Shown piece after piece: positions 1-6,820 of a stretch of DNA of 10,119 nucleotides (its first letter is position 1; each line of letters starts with the position of its first letter). Both the position numbers and the translations under genes were made by a program. Origin of the DNA: an uncultured Lachnospiraceae bacterium (lineage in GTDB: Bacteria; Bacillota; Clostridia; Lachnospirales; Lachnospiraceae); contig CACZOS010000126.1 of assembly GCA_902782815.1 (NCBI GenBank), positions 1 through 10,119 on the forward strand, written 5' to 3'. The notes under the pieces are model-generated. The model was not told where the DNA came from and did no database searches. It saw only the letters and a program-made list of their open reading frames with translations.

Positions 1-1080
1 CATTTTCTTGTTCTCTTCGTTGGTCTGTTCCTCGTTCTCCTGCCTCTCCTGCTCCAGACGGATCCTTCCTGCCTCATCCTCTGCCTGCTGGCGCTGCTCC
101 AGTTTGATCATATCATCGTACTTATCCGCAATGTTGATCATCTTCTCTTTCATATCAACGCCTGCATAGAGATTATCAATGGCCAGGTTCATCTCCTGGA
201 CTGTTCCCTCGAGCTTTTTCACAAGCTCTTTGTGCTTGAGTTCTTCCTTCTCGAACTCCTTGGTCTGTCTCAGGATCTCCGCCACGGTATTCTCATCGAT
301 GCCTGACTCCCAGCTACGGACCTGGTCGTAAATAGACCGGTTGACCTGCTCCACGGTAACGATATCCAGCTCCATGGCACCGATCTGCATTTTCACGTTC
401 TCCAGGCTCTTTTTGGTGTTAATGGCGTCACTCATGGCCGCTGCCATCAGATGTTCCTCACCGGTCAGTCTGGACCGCTCATCCGCCGTCATGGACTGCA
501 GCTTGTTGAAGGTGGAGGGCTTGTCGTAAGCCATATCTTCCACGATCTTCTTCTTTTCCTCGACCAGCTCCTCAAGATGGGCTTTCTCCACCTTTTTCTT
601 CCTCAGCTCATCATTCATCTTGTCCACTTCAAAGGATCCGTTGCAGATGATGAAATAACGGCTTACCATGGTGGCCCTTCTCTGGATGATATCCGCCTGG
701 ATGGCAGATGCCGGAATCTCCCGGTGTGCCTTGTCCAGACCGTAGCTGATCCCTGCGAAACACCGTTTGATGGTCATGCTGCTGCCGTTTTCTGCTTTGG
801 CATGTTCGAGGACCTCGATGATATTGAGCACCTGTTCGTCAATAGAGCTGCAGTCAAAACGTACGATCCGGGCATTGTCCGCCAGCTGGATAGCCTGATT
901 GAAGTAATCATTAAAGACCGGGATATCCTCCGCCGGTACACTGGGACCGTACTGGGGATTCCTCAGAACGATCAGTCTGTCCTTAATGTCCTGGGTACGG
1001 GTTCTGTCTTCTTCCACTTTTCTTTTGTGTTCTCTGTCTATCTGTGATTTCGTTGGTTTTTTAAATGGGTTTTTGATCAT
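1..1080 (-). CDS. Hypothetical coiled-coil protein, third gene of operon (C-terminus cut by window edge)
   Basis: An open frame runs leftward from 1080 and leaves the window at base 1 still open, giving 360 residues of an unfinished protein. Two adjacent in-frame ATGs lie at 1083 and 1080. I chose 1080 because AAAGGAG then sits 7 bases upstream instead of 4. The first ~35 residues are basic and charged (KNPFKKPTK...REHKRK). Residues ~45-155 look like a small mixed alpha/beta globular domain (VRFDCSS at ~73, RYFIICNGSFEVD at ~141). From ~155 on the chain is Glu/Lys-rich and strongly predicted helical or coiled coil, ending in a Gln/Glu-rich stretch. There is no signal peptide or membrane span, so it is probably cytosolic. 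It lies 74 bases after the preceding coiled-coil gene on the same strand with no terminator between, so co-transcription is likely. I recognise no family and assign no function. The gene is real: the other frames here give only low-complexity, antisense-type peptides. Confidence 0.85.
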   Translation of the reverse strand, partial: MIKNPFKKPTKSQIDREHKRKVEEDRTRTQDIKDRLIVLRNPQYGPSVPAEDIPVFNDYFNQAIQLADNARIVRFDCSSIDEQVLNIIEVLEHAKAENGSSMTIKRCFAGISYGLDKAHREIPASAIQADIIQRRATMVSRYFIICNGSFEVDKMNDELRKKKVEKAHLEELVEEKKKIVEDMAYDKPSTFNKLQSMTADERSRLTGEEHLMAAAMSDAINTKKSLENVKMQIGAMELDIVTVEQVNRSIYDQVRSWESGIDENTVAEILRQTKEFEKEELKHKELVKKLEGTVQEMNLAIDNLYAGVDMKEKMINIADKYDDMIKLEQRQQAEDEAGRIRLEQERQENEEQTNEENKKM

Positions 1081-1154
1081 CATCCTTCTCCTTTACTTTT
1101 TATTGACTTTTCATCTATATTCCATCTCCGGGCATCTCTTCCGAAGCATTATGT

Positions 1155-2573
1155 TTATGTTCTGCAATCCTCGCTGCTCAGGGCCTCGATGATCATCCGG
1201 AGATCTTTCTGGTAAGTGAGAAGCTCCTTTCCGATCTCATCCAGTCCTCCCCTGAGGACCTGTCCGTAGTCTTCCGATACCTGCCGGTCATCCAGGTGAT
1301 TTTTCCGCCAGATGCTGTTCCAGTCCGCCTCGATTTTCTCTTTCAGCTCTCCCAGCATCTTAAAGCGTCGGGCAAGGATCTGGGCTCTTTCCACGTACTG
1401 GCCGGCTTCCAGGCTTTCGAACCACGCTTCCAGGCTCTCCACCCGGCTCCGGTAATCCTCTGCCTCCCGGATACAGTTCTCCTTCTGAAGTTCCAGGCCG
1501 GCCATCTTTTTCTTCAGTTCGTTGATCTTTTCGGCCCCCCGGAGATTCTCCTGACTGATCCGCTGATTGACCGCCTGCTGCTCTTTGACCTGGGCTTCCA
1601 CATCCTTTTTTACCTGGTCCAGCTGACGGCTCAGTTCGCTGATCTTCCGCTTGTTTTCTTCATATTCATTCTGCTTGTTCTGCTGCTCTTCTATGATAGC
1701 AGTCAGCTTTGCTTTTTGTCCACTAAAATCTCTGGACTCAATGTCCTGCCGGAGAAGTCTGATCTCCTCCTGCATCCTGGCATATTCCGCGTCCATCTCC
1801 GAGACTCTGGTATCCATTTCGGTCTTCTTTTTCCCGCTCTCTTCCAGGATCTGCGCCAGGACGGTGTACTGCTTTTTCTGCTTCTCGTAACCTGCCCGGT
1901 TTTCCAGGATCTCCCCGTCGATCTGCTCGATCTGACTCTTCAAGGTTCCCAGATTACGCTGCCAGGACTCCAGGCTCCCCTTCTTCTCATTAATCTCGGC
2001 CTTCTTCCCCTCACATTCCTGTCTGACTCCCAAGATTCTATCCTGCAGATCACTGATGGAAGCCTCCAGCCCTTCCCTCTCTTTCTCCAGGTCGGCCTTT
2101 CTCTGCTCTTCCCGGGGAAGATCGATCTGGGAAAGCCCGGTAATCCGGTCCTCCAGTTCCCTGCAGTCCTCCCGCAGGGTGACTATCCGCTGGTTTTTCA
2201 CCCTGAGTTCTCTTTCCCTGTCTTTCAGGTCACGGATCAGTTCCTGCTGATCACGGATCTCCTCTTCCGCCCGGGCAATCTCCGTATTCTTCTCCCGAAG
2301 CCTGGCCTGGGTTTTCTCCAGCCTCTCCCTCCTCTCGGGGAGCCGGACGTTCTCAATGTTATTGTCCACCACATGGCTGAAAAACCTTCCTATCCAGGGC
2401 AGTCTGCGAAAGAGTTCATCCACATCCCGGGAAGGTTCCGCATCCAGGGAAATTCCTGTCTCCCTCTTGATCTCCTGATAGAAATCATAGATGAAATTCA
2501 GGGAATCCTCTATGGTGATCCGGTCTTTCCCGGACAGGACATCCAGGTTTCTTTTCGTCATCTCTAGCTTCAT
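1155..2573 (-). CDS. Hypothetical SMC-like coiled-coil protein, second gene of operon
   Basis: This gene encodes 472 residues. I start it at ATG 2573, which has GGGGAAGG six bases upstream; a TTG at 2591 in the same frame has no proper ribosome binding site. Residues 1-75 form a short globular head, with an acidic/aromatic helix (FIYDFYQEIKRE) and an amphipathic-looking stretch near 56-69 (FRRLPWIGRFFSHVV). Residues ~78-400 are nearly continuous heptad-type coiled coil rich in Glu, Lys, Arg, Gln and Leu, as in SMC, Rad50 or myosin rods. There are no ATPase head motifs, so it is not an SMC protein itself. Residues ~405-472 are a shorter helical tail containing WNSIWRKNHLDD. No signal peptide or membrane span is present. 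It sits 48 bases after the ATPase-like gene and 74 bases before the third operon gene. The likely role is structural or scaffolding, which is inference only. Database hits to SMC or 'chromosome segregation ATPase' would reflect coiled-coil composition, not homology. Confidence 0.85.
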   Translation of the reverse strand: MKLEMTKRNLDVLSGKDRITIEDSLNFIYDFYQEIKRETGISLDAEPSRDVDELFRRLPWIGRFFSHVVDNNIENVRLPERRERLEKTQARLREKNTEIARAEEEIRDQQELIRDLKDRERELRVKNQRIVTLREDCRELEDRITGLSQIDLPREEQRKADLEKEREGLEASISDLQDRILGVRQECEGKKAEINEKKGSLESWQRNLGTLKSQIEQIDGEILENRAGYEKQKKQYTVLAQILEESGKKKTEMDTRVSEMDAEYARMQEEIRLLRQDIESRDFSGQKAKLTAIIEEQQNKQNEYEENKRKISELSRQLDQVKKDVEAQVKEQQAVNQRISQENLRGAEKINELKKKMAGLELQKENCIREAEDYRSRVESLEAWFESLEAGQYVERAQILARRFKMLGELKEKIEADWNSIWRKNHLDDRQVSEDYGQVLRGGLDEIGKELLTYQKDLRMIIEALSSEDCRT

Positions 2574-2617
2574 ATTGATCCTTCCCCTCAAAGCTGTGGA
2601 AATAATTTTTATCTCTG

Positions 2618-2634
2618 CCTTCTAAAACAGAAGG
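2618..2634 (-). other. Small hairpin over the stop codon of the ATPase-like gene
   Basis: On the minus strand CCTTCT, a five-base loop GTTTT and AGAAGG form a 6-bp perfect stem. The stop codon TAG lies across the loop and the 3' arm. No uridine run follows directly (CAGAGATAAAAATT comes next), so I do not read it as an intrinsic terminator. It could be a minor processing or stability element in the operon mRNA, or chance. Confidence 0.25.
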
Positions 2635-4442
2635 ATATTCCCGATGTCCTCCGGGAGCGAAGATGGTTTTGGTTTTCCGGAAACTTCTTTCTGTTCCGTA
2701 TTCTCCTTGCCGGGAACAGGCATCTGCTGACTTTCCCGCAGCCTGTTCAGCGCTTTCTCATATTCCTGGTCCACAGTCAGACCGCTGTAAGGTGAATTGA
2801 GCGCATCCTCCAGTTTGAAAAGATTCCTGGAAATCTCATCCTGTTCCTGTTCGCTCCGCTCATGGTAGAGCATCATCTCATCTGCGCACCGGGCTACCAT
2901 CTTTCTGACTTCCGCCAGATCGATCTTCTGGTTCCTGCTCTGACTCACCATCATCTCCCACTGTCCGAGCATATCCTGGTAGGTGGCAATGGTGCTGCTG
3001 TTGGCAAAATAGATCTTCCTGGCGCTCTCAATCTTGCGCATAAGGATGAGGGCCTGCTGTTTCTCGTGGGCCAGGACCGTGGTATCCACATTTCCGGAAA
3101 GCTGGCTGATATACTCTTTCTTCTGGTCCATCTCTTCTTTCCAGCGGTCAATCTGCTCCTGACCGCTCCGCAGCTTCCGGTTGAGGCTGAAGACTTCCAT
3201 GGACATACTGATGATCTTGTCATACCAGGACAGGATATCCTCATTGATATCCTCGGCGGAAGAAATCCCTGTTCCGTACCGCAGGGTGGTGCATATCCGT
3301 TCAAAGGTAACCAAATCCCCGCCATCGATCACTTCATCCAGCCGGTCCACACAACGGATCAGGAACTGCTCCAGCCCCTTGTCCATGGCCGCTGCTCTCG
3401 GTTTCAGATATTCGGCCAGCAGATCTGACCACTCCATATACATGGAGGGAGTGACCGCCTTGGAATCCGCTGGAAAATGAACGGATTCCATACGCAGAGC
3501 CAGTTCATCATCCGCGATAACCCCTGCTTCCTCGTACCTCTTTCCGGCATAAAGACCGGCCCGGTAGGATGAGGCCATCTCTGTCAGGCTTGCCCATCTT
3601 CTCTGGATATCTTTCTGTAATTCACTGTAAAGGTGACGGTGATTGGGGGAGAAGATGTCCCTGTACTGTTCTCTGACTGACCCGCTTGCATACCAGTCCC
3701 GGATAAAACGGGCCGTCTGTTCGACATTTTCTTCCCCGGGCTGCTCCTGCCGGTTCAGCTTCATGAAGAGGATCCATCTCACCAGCCGGCTGATCTCCTT
3801 CTCCCCAAAGGAATTCAGAAAAACGCAGCGGTCTTTCATCAGCTTCTTCAGGCTCTGATAACATGACTCCTCAGCAGGATTCTTCCCGGAAAATACGGTC
3901 TGGATCTCGGGAAACAGGTAACTCCCTGCCCATTTTGCCCGGAAGATACTGTTTTCATCCCGAAAACGGGGAAGGCTGCCTGACGCCGTTATGGACGCGC
4001 ATATTACTACGATGTTCTTTGAATGAGCGGCGGCCAGAGCCAGCTCTGCCAGAGTCTGGGCTTCGTAGGCAAAAACAGAGGAAAAAGTATCGATCCGGAA
4101 TACAAAAGCGCTCTTCCGGGTATTTTTCATCAGCTTAATGATCTGGTCCAGGTTTCCCTTAAAAGATTCCTTAGTATATTCCGGAGTCTCGCTGCCAAAG
4201 AGCTTTCCCAGCATGGACCTGGTGACTTCGTGGAAAGTCTTGAATGACCCCTCGTCACAGGCTTTCACGGAATAGGGATCCTGAATCCCGCTGATAAACC
4301 ATACATAATCAAAATTTTTCTTTTTTAGTTCATGATAAAGATAATCCGTAAGATTCAGTCTGATCAGACTGTCCAGACAGTAGCTGTCATCATTTCCGAA
4401 CAGCAGATGAAGATATCCTTCCTGCACTTCAAATTTTCCCAT
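2622..4442 (-). CDS. Hypothetical protein with degenerate P-loop/AAA-like N-terminus and coiled-coil C-terminus, first gene of operon
   Basis: This gene encodes 606 residues and starts at ATG 4442, with a weak AGGG just upstream. The N-terminal ~230 residues alternate strands and helices in an order resembling a RecA/AAA-type domain: YLHLLFGNDDSYCLDSL (10-26), where a Walker A would be expected; DYVWFISG (45-52); SAFVFRIDTFSSVF (111-124), which resembles a Walker B strand ending in an acid; and NIVVICASITASG (143-155), like a sensor-1 strand. No GxxxxGK[ST] is present, so ATP binding is doubtful. Residues ~240-420 are helical. About 420-575 is coiled coil (RKLRSGQEQIDRWKEEMDQ). A Pro/Lys/Glu-rich linker (~575-597) ends in a hydrophobic tail, EDIGNILLF. 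There is no signal peptide or membrane span. As first gene of a three-gene operon with two coiled-coil partners, it may be the conserved hub of a complex. No named family is recognised. The AAA-like reading is my inference from strand pattern alone. Confidence 0.85.
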   Translation of the reverse strand: MGKFEVQEGYLHLLFGNDDSYCLDSLIRLNLTDYLYHELKKKNFDYVWFISGIQDPYSVKACDEGSFKTFHEVTRSMLGKLFGSETPEYTKESFKGNLDQIIKLMKNTRKSAFVFRIDTFSSVFAYEAQTLAELALAAAHSKNIVVICASITASGSLPRFRDENSIFRAKWAGSYLFPEIQTVFSGKNPAEESCYQSLKKLMKDRCVFLNSFGEKEISRLVRWILFMKLNRQEQPGEENVEQTARFIRDWYASGSVREQYRDIFSPNHRHLYSELQKDIQRRWASLTEMASSYRAGLYAGKRYEEAGVIADDELALRMESVHFPADSKAVTPSMYMEWSDLLAEYLKPRAAAMDKGLEQFLIRCVDRLDEVIDGGDLVTFERICTTLRYGTGISSAEDINEDILSWYDKIISMSMEVFSLNRKLRSGQEQIDRWKEEMDQKKEYISQLSGNVDTTVLAHEKQQALILMRKIESARKIYFANSSTIATYQDMLGQWEMMVSQSRNQKIDLAEVRKMVARCADEMMLYHERSEQEQDEISRNLFKLEDALNSPYSGLTVDQEYEKALNRLRESQQMPVPGKENTEQKEVSGKPKPSSLPEDIGNILLF

Positions 4443-4503
4443 ATTCCCTGCCGCCTTCCGAATCGGTCATAGTTAGAATAAGCCCATGATACTGCTACTT
4501 AGC

Positions 4504-4532
4504 ATTATATCATAGGTTTTGAAAATTAAGTT
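4504..4532 (-). promoter_or_regulatory. Probable extended -10 promoter of the three-gene coiled-coil operon
   Basis: On the minus strand a perfect TATAAT (4504-4509) is preceded by TGA, giving the extended -10 form TGnTATAAT. The -35 position (4527-4532, AACTTA, 17-base spacer) is poor, which fits an extended -10 promoter. The surroundings are AT-rich, and the predicted transcript start lies ~55 bases before the ATG at 4442. It sits downstream of the terminator at 4618-4670, so this operon would be insulated from the trxA operon. Confidence 0.6.
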
Positions 4533-4617
4533 ACGATTTATACAAAAATTCCCTGTTTTCTGCTCTCTTTCCCGGTTCAGGATGAGTATAACAGGAGGCA
4601 GGATTTATTTTTTTCTT

Positions 4618-4670
4618 ACAAAAAGGACTGCCCCGGGGAAAAGATTAACCTTTCCCATTCGGGGCAGTCC
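4618..4670 (-). terminator. Strong intrinsic terminator of the trxA-rhomboid-pfpI operon
   Basis: GGACTGCCCCG (4625-4635) pairs perfectly with CGGGGCAGTCC (4660-4670) as an 11-bp stem. A nested inner helix (GGGAAAAG with CTTTCCC) is separated by a small bulge. Read on the minus strand the hairpin is followed at once by TTTTTGT (4624-4618), a typical uridine tract. It lies ~38 bases after the stop codon of the PfpI-family gene. On the plus strand no uridine tract follows, so it acts in one direction. Confidence 0.9.
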
Positions 4671-4708
4671 CTCGTTAATGCTGTTCATATTCTCCCGGAC
4701 CGGAGTCT

Positions 4709-5218
4709 TCAGGAGAATAACACCTTAATGTAATCCTTCATATAGGCAGGAAGATCCGGCGGTCTGCGGGCAGAGATGATATTTCCGTCCACAACCGAAG
4801 GCTCGTCCACCCATGTGGCGCCTGCGTTTCGCATATCGTCCATGATTCCCGGTGTGCTGGTCACTGTCTTTCCGCGAAGAATATCCGCGGAGATCAGCAC
4901 CCAGCCCGCGTGGCAGATCTGACCGATGGGCTTGCCTGCCGCATTGATCTTCCGCACGATCTCAAGAACCTCAGGAAAACGGCGGAGTTTGTCCGGGGCC
5001 CAGCCGCCGGGCACGAGCAGTCCGTCGTATTCATCCGGATCTACATCTTTGAATGTGATATCTGATTCCCAGGGAACACCGTATTTTCCATGGTATTTAT
5101 GTCCGGCTTCCGCGCCGGCTGTCACCACTTCACATCCCTCTTCCCTCAGCCTGAGGGTAGGGTAAGTCAGCTCAAGATCTTCAAAATCATCGCTGATCAA
5201 AGAAAGTATCTTCTTCAT
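4709..5218 (-). CDS. DJ-1/PfpI family protein (YhbO/YraA-like stress protein)
   Basis: This gene encodes 169 residues, the usual length for the PfpI branch of the class I glutamine amidotransferase-like fold. It starts at ATG 5218 with AAGGAGG seven bases upstream. The nucleophile elbow is ICHAGW, with Cys102 followed by His103. The conserved N-terminal acid lies in DDFEDLEL (Glu13), and the family signature ISARRPPDLPAY is at 148-159. This matches the Cys-His-Glu site seen in Pyrococcus PfpI and E. coli YhbO. Family members are described variously as stress-protective proteins, hydrolases of small aldehydes, or disputed protein deglycases/proteases; the exact reaction here is not decidable. 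It is the last gene of an operon after thioredoxin and a rhomboid protease (19 bases from the latter) and just before a strong terminator. That placement fits a redox or protein-damage role. It is probably cytosolic and oligomeric. Confidence 0.93.
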   Translation of the reverse strand: MKKILSLISDDFEDLELTYPTLRLREEGCEVVTAGAEAGHKYHGKYGVPWESDITFKDVDPDEYDGLLVPGGWAPDKLRRFPEVLEIVRKINAAGKPIGQICHAGWVLISADILRGKTVTSTPGIMDDMRNAGATWVDEPSVVDGNIISARRPPDLPAYMKDYIKVLFS

Positions 5219-5237
5219 CCTTCATCCTCCTTCTTTT

Positions 5238-6332
5238 TTAAATATGAGTGCGGTACCTGTTTCTTTTCTTTGCCGGGTATGATCGGCCGAGAGCTCTGTC
5301 CATCCCCTCCATAATGGCGGTGAGGACAAACCCTGAAACCAATCCCCCCAGATGGGCGGCGCTGTCCACCCCGCTGACCGTAAAACCGTATCCCAGACTG
5401 AACAGGATAATAAACATGATCCCCCGCAGACTGATTCCCTCCAGACTCCTCCTCTTCGTCCCCGAAACATGAATCAGGATGACCAGGAGCAATCCTCCCA
5501 GAACTCCGAATATGGCTCCGGAAGCTCCCGCAGATACAGACCGGGGATCCGGGATCAAGGTAAAGGCCAGGGAGGAAAGGGATGAGACCAGACCGGAAGT
5601 CAGATAGAGGATCAGATAACGCAGGCTTCCCAGATGCCGCTCAAGGGTCCTCCCTGACAACAGGAGCATCAGCATGTTTTCTCCCAGATGTCTTACCCCG
5701 AAATGAACGAACATGGAAGTGAACAGAAGATAATATCTGTGCCCTCCTTCCAGAAGCGGCCAGGTCATCCCTCCGTGGGAAGCAATGAAGTTTCCGTCAT
5801 TGGTGTCTCCTAAGGCGGACAGGATGGCGAAAACGATGATGTTGGCCAGAATCAGACCGGTATTGACCGGGGTGAAGGTGGCAGCCATATGCTTACGTTC
5901 TTCTGCCCTGCGCCCGGCCTCCCAGCTTCTGGAGAAATTTTCAATCTCATCCTCCAGCCCGTAAAAATAAGTTTTCTGTCCCTCATAGATCAGCAGCCTT
6001 CCCGTGCTGCGGTCCAGGATCCAGATGTCGTCATAGGCCGGAAGACTGTCCAGGATATGTCCGTCCGGACTGCCGTTTCTGACAAGGACAAGAATACCTT
6101 CCGCCTTCTTTCCGCTTAGGACCATGGTATCTCTTGCCATCTGGTCGGCCAGGGCATGTTCCCGGTCCACATCCACCGGATCCTGCCCGGGAAGGGTTTC
6201 CGGAACCAGTCGTAAAAGGAGGACACTGTCCTCCTTTTCCTTCTTAAAAAACAGCTCTCCCCGGGAGCGGACCGCCTGATAACCGATCCTCTCCAGCTTT
6301 TGGAACAGAGCCTGGTAATATGACTGATCCAT
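5238..6332 (-). CDS. Rhomboid family intramembrane serine protease with N-terminal soluble domain
   Basis: This gene encodes 364 residues from ATG 6332. Residues 1-150 form a soluble N-terminal domain ahead of the membrane core. The core has about six membrane segments (near 156-174, 202-225, 236-260, 267-289, 302-319, 323-342). Catalytic residues are complete: the oxyanion motif HFGVRHLGEN supplies His210, His215 and Asn219 with the same spacing as E. coli GlpG His145/His150/Asn154. GASG carries nucleophile Ser271, and AHLGG carries His327. The family cleaves membrane-anchored substrates within the lipid bilayer. The ATG follows the thioredoxin stop by one base (TAAGATG) and has no clear ribosome binding site of its own, suggesting coupled translation. 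An alternative in-frame TTG at 6353 overlaps trxA and has AAGG six bases upstream, which would add seven residues. The C-terminal tail is basic (KKRNRYR). Its substrate cannot be told from the sequence. Confidence 0.95.
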   Translation of the reverse strand: MDQSYYQALFQKLERIGYQAVRSRGELFFKKEKEDSVLLLRLVPETLPGQDPVDVDREHALADQMARDTMVLSGKKAEGILVLVRNGSPDGHILDSLPAYDDIWILDRSTGRLLIYEGQKTYFYGLEDEIENFSRSWEAGRRAEERKHMAATFTPVNTGLILANIIVFAILSALGDTNDGNFIASHGGMTWPLLEGGHRYYLLFTSMFVHFGVRHLGENMLMLLLSGRTLERHLGSLRYLILYLTSGLVSSLSSLAFTLIPDPRSVSAGASGAIFGVLGGLLLVILIHVSGTKRRSLEGISLRGIMFIILFSLGYGFTVSGVDSAAHLGGLVSGFVLTAIMEGMDRALGRSYPAKKRNRYRTHI

Positions 6333-6333
6333 C

Positions 6334-6645
6334 TTATTTGAACAATTTGACAATCGATTCCTTAGGCTGGAATCCTATGGACTGGTTAACCGGCTGACCA
6401 TCCTTGATCACCATAAGGGTAGGTATGCTGACCACCTTGTACTTGCGGGCAAGCTCGCGTTCCTCGTCGATGTTGATCTTGGCAACCTTGATCTCTCCGT
6501 CATACTCCTTGGCGATCTCCTCGATCACGGGAGCGACCATGCGGCAGGGGCCACACCAGGATGCCCAGAAATCGATCAGAACCGGTTTGTCGGACTGTAA
6601 AACTTCTTTTTCAAAATTTGATTTGGTAACGGTTATTTCTGCCAT
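6334..6645 (-). CDS. trxA: Thioredoxin
   Basis: This gene encodes 103 residues, close to the usual bacterial thioredoxin size. The frame stays open upstream to 6726, but ATG 6645 has GAGG eight bases upstream, begins the fold correctly, and lies downstream of the promoter. The active site WCGPC is at 30-34 (Cys31 and Cys34 as the redox pair), in the context DFWASWCGPCRMVAPV. The cis-proline loop SIPT follows (Pro75), then LMVIKDG. It reduces disulfides in cytosolic proteins such as ribonucleotide reductase, peroxiredoxins and methionine sulfoxide reductases, and is recycled by thioredoxin reductase, which is not in this window. It is the first gene of the trxA-rhomboid-pfpI operon and is read from a near-consensus promoter at 6691-6719. 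Nothing is missing from the active site. Confidence 0.97.
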   Translation of the reverse strand: MAEITVTKSNFEKEVLQSDKPVLIDFWASWCGPCRMVAPVIEEIAKEYDGEIKVAKINIDEERELARKYKVVSIPTLMVIKDGQPVNQSIGFQPKESIVKLFK

Positions 6646-6690
6646 GCTGTTTTCCTCACTTTCTCTGAGTTTCTGCTGTTGTTTTTTTCC

Positions 6691-6719
6691 ATTATAATCG
6701 AATTCCAAACCCCCGTCAA
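6691..6719 (-). promoter_or_regulatory. Near-consensus sigma-A promoter of trxA operon
   Basis: On the minus strand -35 TTGACG (6714-6719) and -10 TATAAT (6691-6696) are separated by exactly 17 bases. The predicted transcript start is near 6684, giving a ~40-base leader before the trxA ATG. The strength suggests high constitutive expression. Confidence 0.85.
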
Positions 6720-6766
6720 CCGACACGCTTTGGGAGGGATTACAGGGATAAATGACCGAAAAAATA

Positions 6767-6812
6767 AACGGGATATCGTTTATATTGGGAATTGTTTTCC
6801 CCCCGGATATCC
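6767..6812. promoter_or_regulatory. Possible operator: two GGATATC motifs in the divergent trxA/pfkA intergenic region
   Basis: GGATATC occurs twice within 40 bases, at 6771-6777 inside an imperfect palindrome (AACG-G-GATATCGTT, 6767-6780) and at 6805-6811 inside the perfect 8-bp palindrome GGATATCC (6805-6812). The second lies within the spacer of the pfkA promoter, where a bound repressor would block RNA polymerase. No regulator is identified; this is pattern evidence only and could be chance. Confidence 0.25.
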
Positions 6813-6820
6813 ACTATAAT
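6792..6820 (+). promoter_or_regulatory. Probable sigma-A promoter of pfkA
   Basis: TTGTTT (6792-6797), a 17-base spacer, and a perfect TATAAT (6815-6820). The predicted start near 6827 leaves a ~40-base leader before the pfkA ATG at 6866, which has GAAAGGAAAG upstream. It is oriented away from the trxA promoter; the two -35 boxes are ~72 bases apart. Confidence 0.75.

Noticed and set aside
451..1047. A 198-codon plus-strand open frame opposite the third operon gene
   Set aside because: Antisense shadow of a gene with a strong ribosome binding site; no recognisable motif and no binding site of its own.
1296..2567. A 423-codon open frame on the plus strand opposite the SMC-like coiled-coil gene
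   Set aside because: It lies wholly antisense to a gene with a good start and coiled-coil heptads. Its product is Leu/Phe/Pro-rich with no fold pattern, as expected when Glu/Lys/Gln codons are read backward.
1155..2573. Calling the coiled-coil protein an SMC or RecN/Rad50 ATPase
   Set aside because: No Walker A, Walker B or ABC signature is present at either end; only the rod-like composition is shared.
2618..2634. An intrinsic terminator between the first and second operon genes
   Set aside because: The stem is only 6 bp and is not followed by a uridine run, so it would not be expected to stop transcription.
4519..4728. A 69-codon plus-strand frame in the gap before the ATPase-like gene
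   Set aside because: It runs through the intrinsic terminator hairpin and the promoter of the opposite strand, has no ribosome binding site, and shows no protein-like pattern.
6334..6726. A 130-residue thioredoxin with an N-terminal extension
   Set aside because: The extra 27 codons overlap the -10 and -35 boxes, have no ribosome binding site, and do not resemble a signal peptide. The ATG at 6645 has both.
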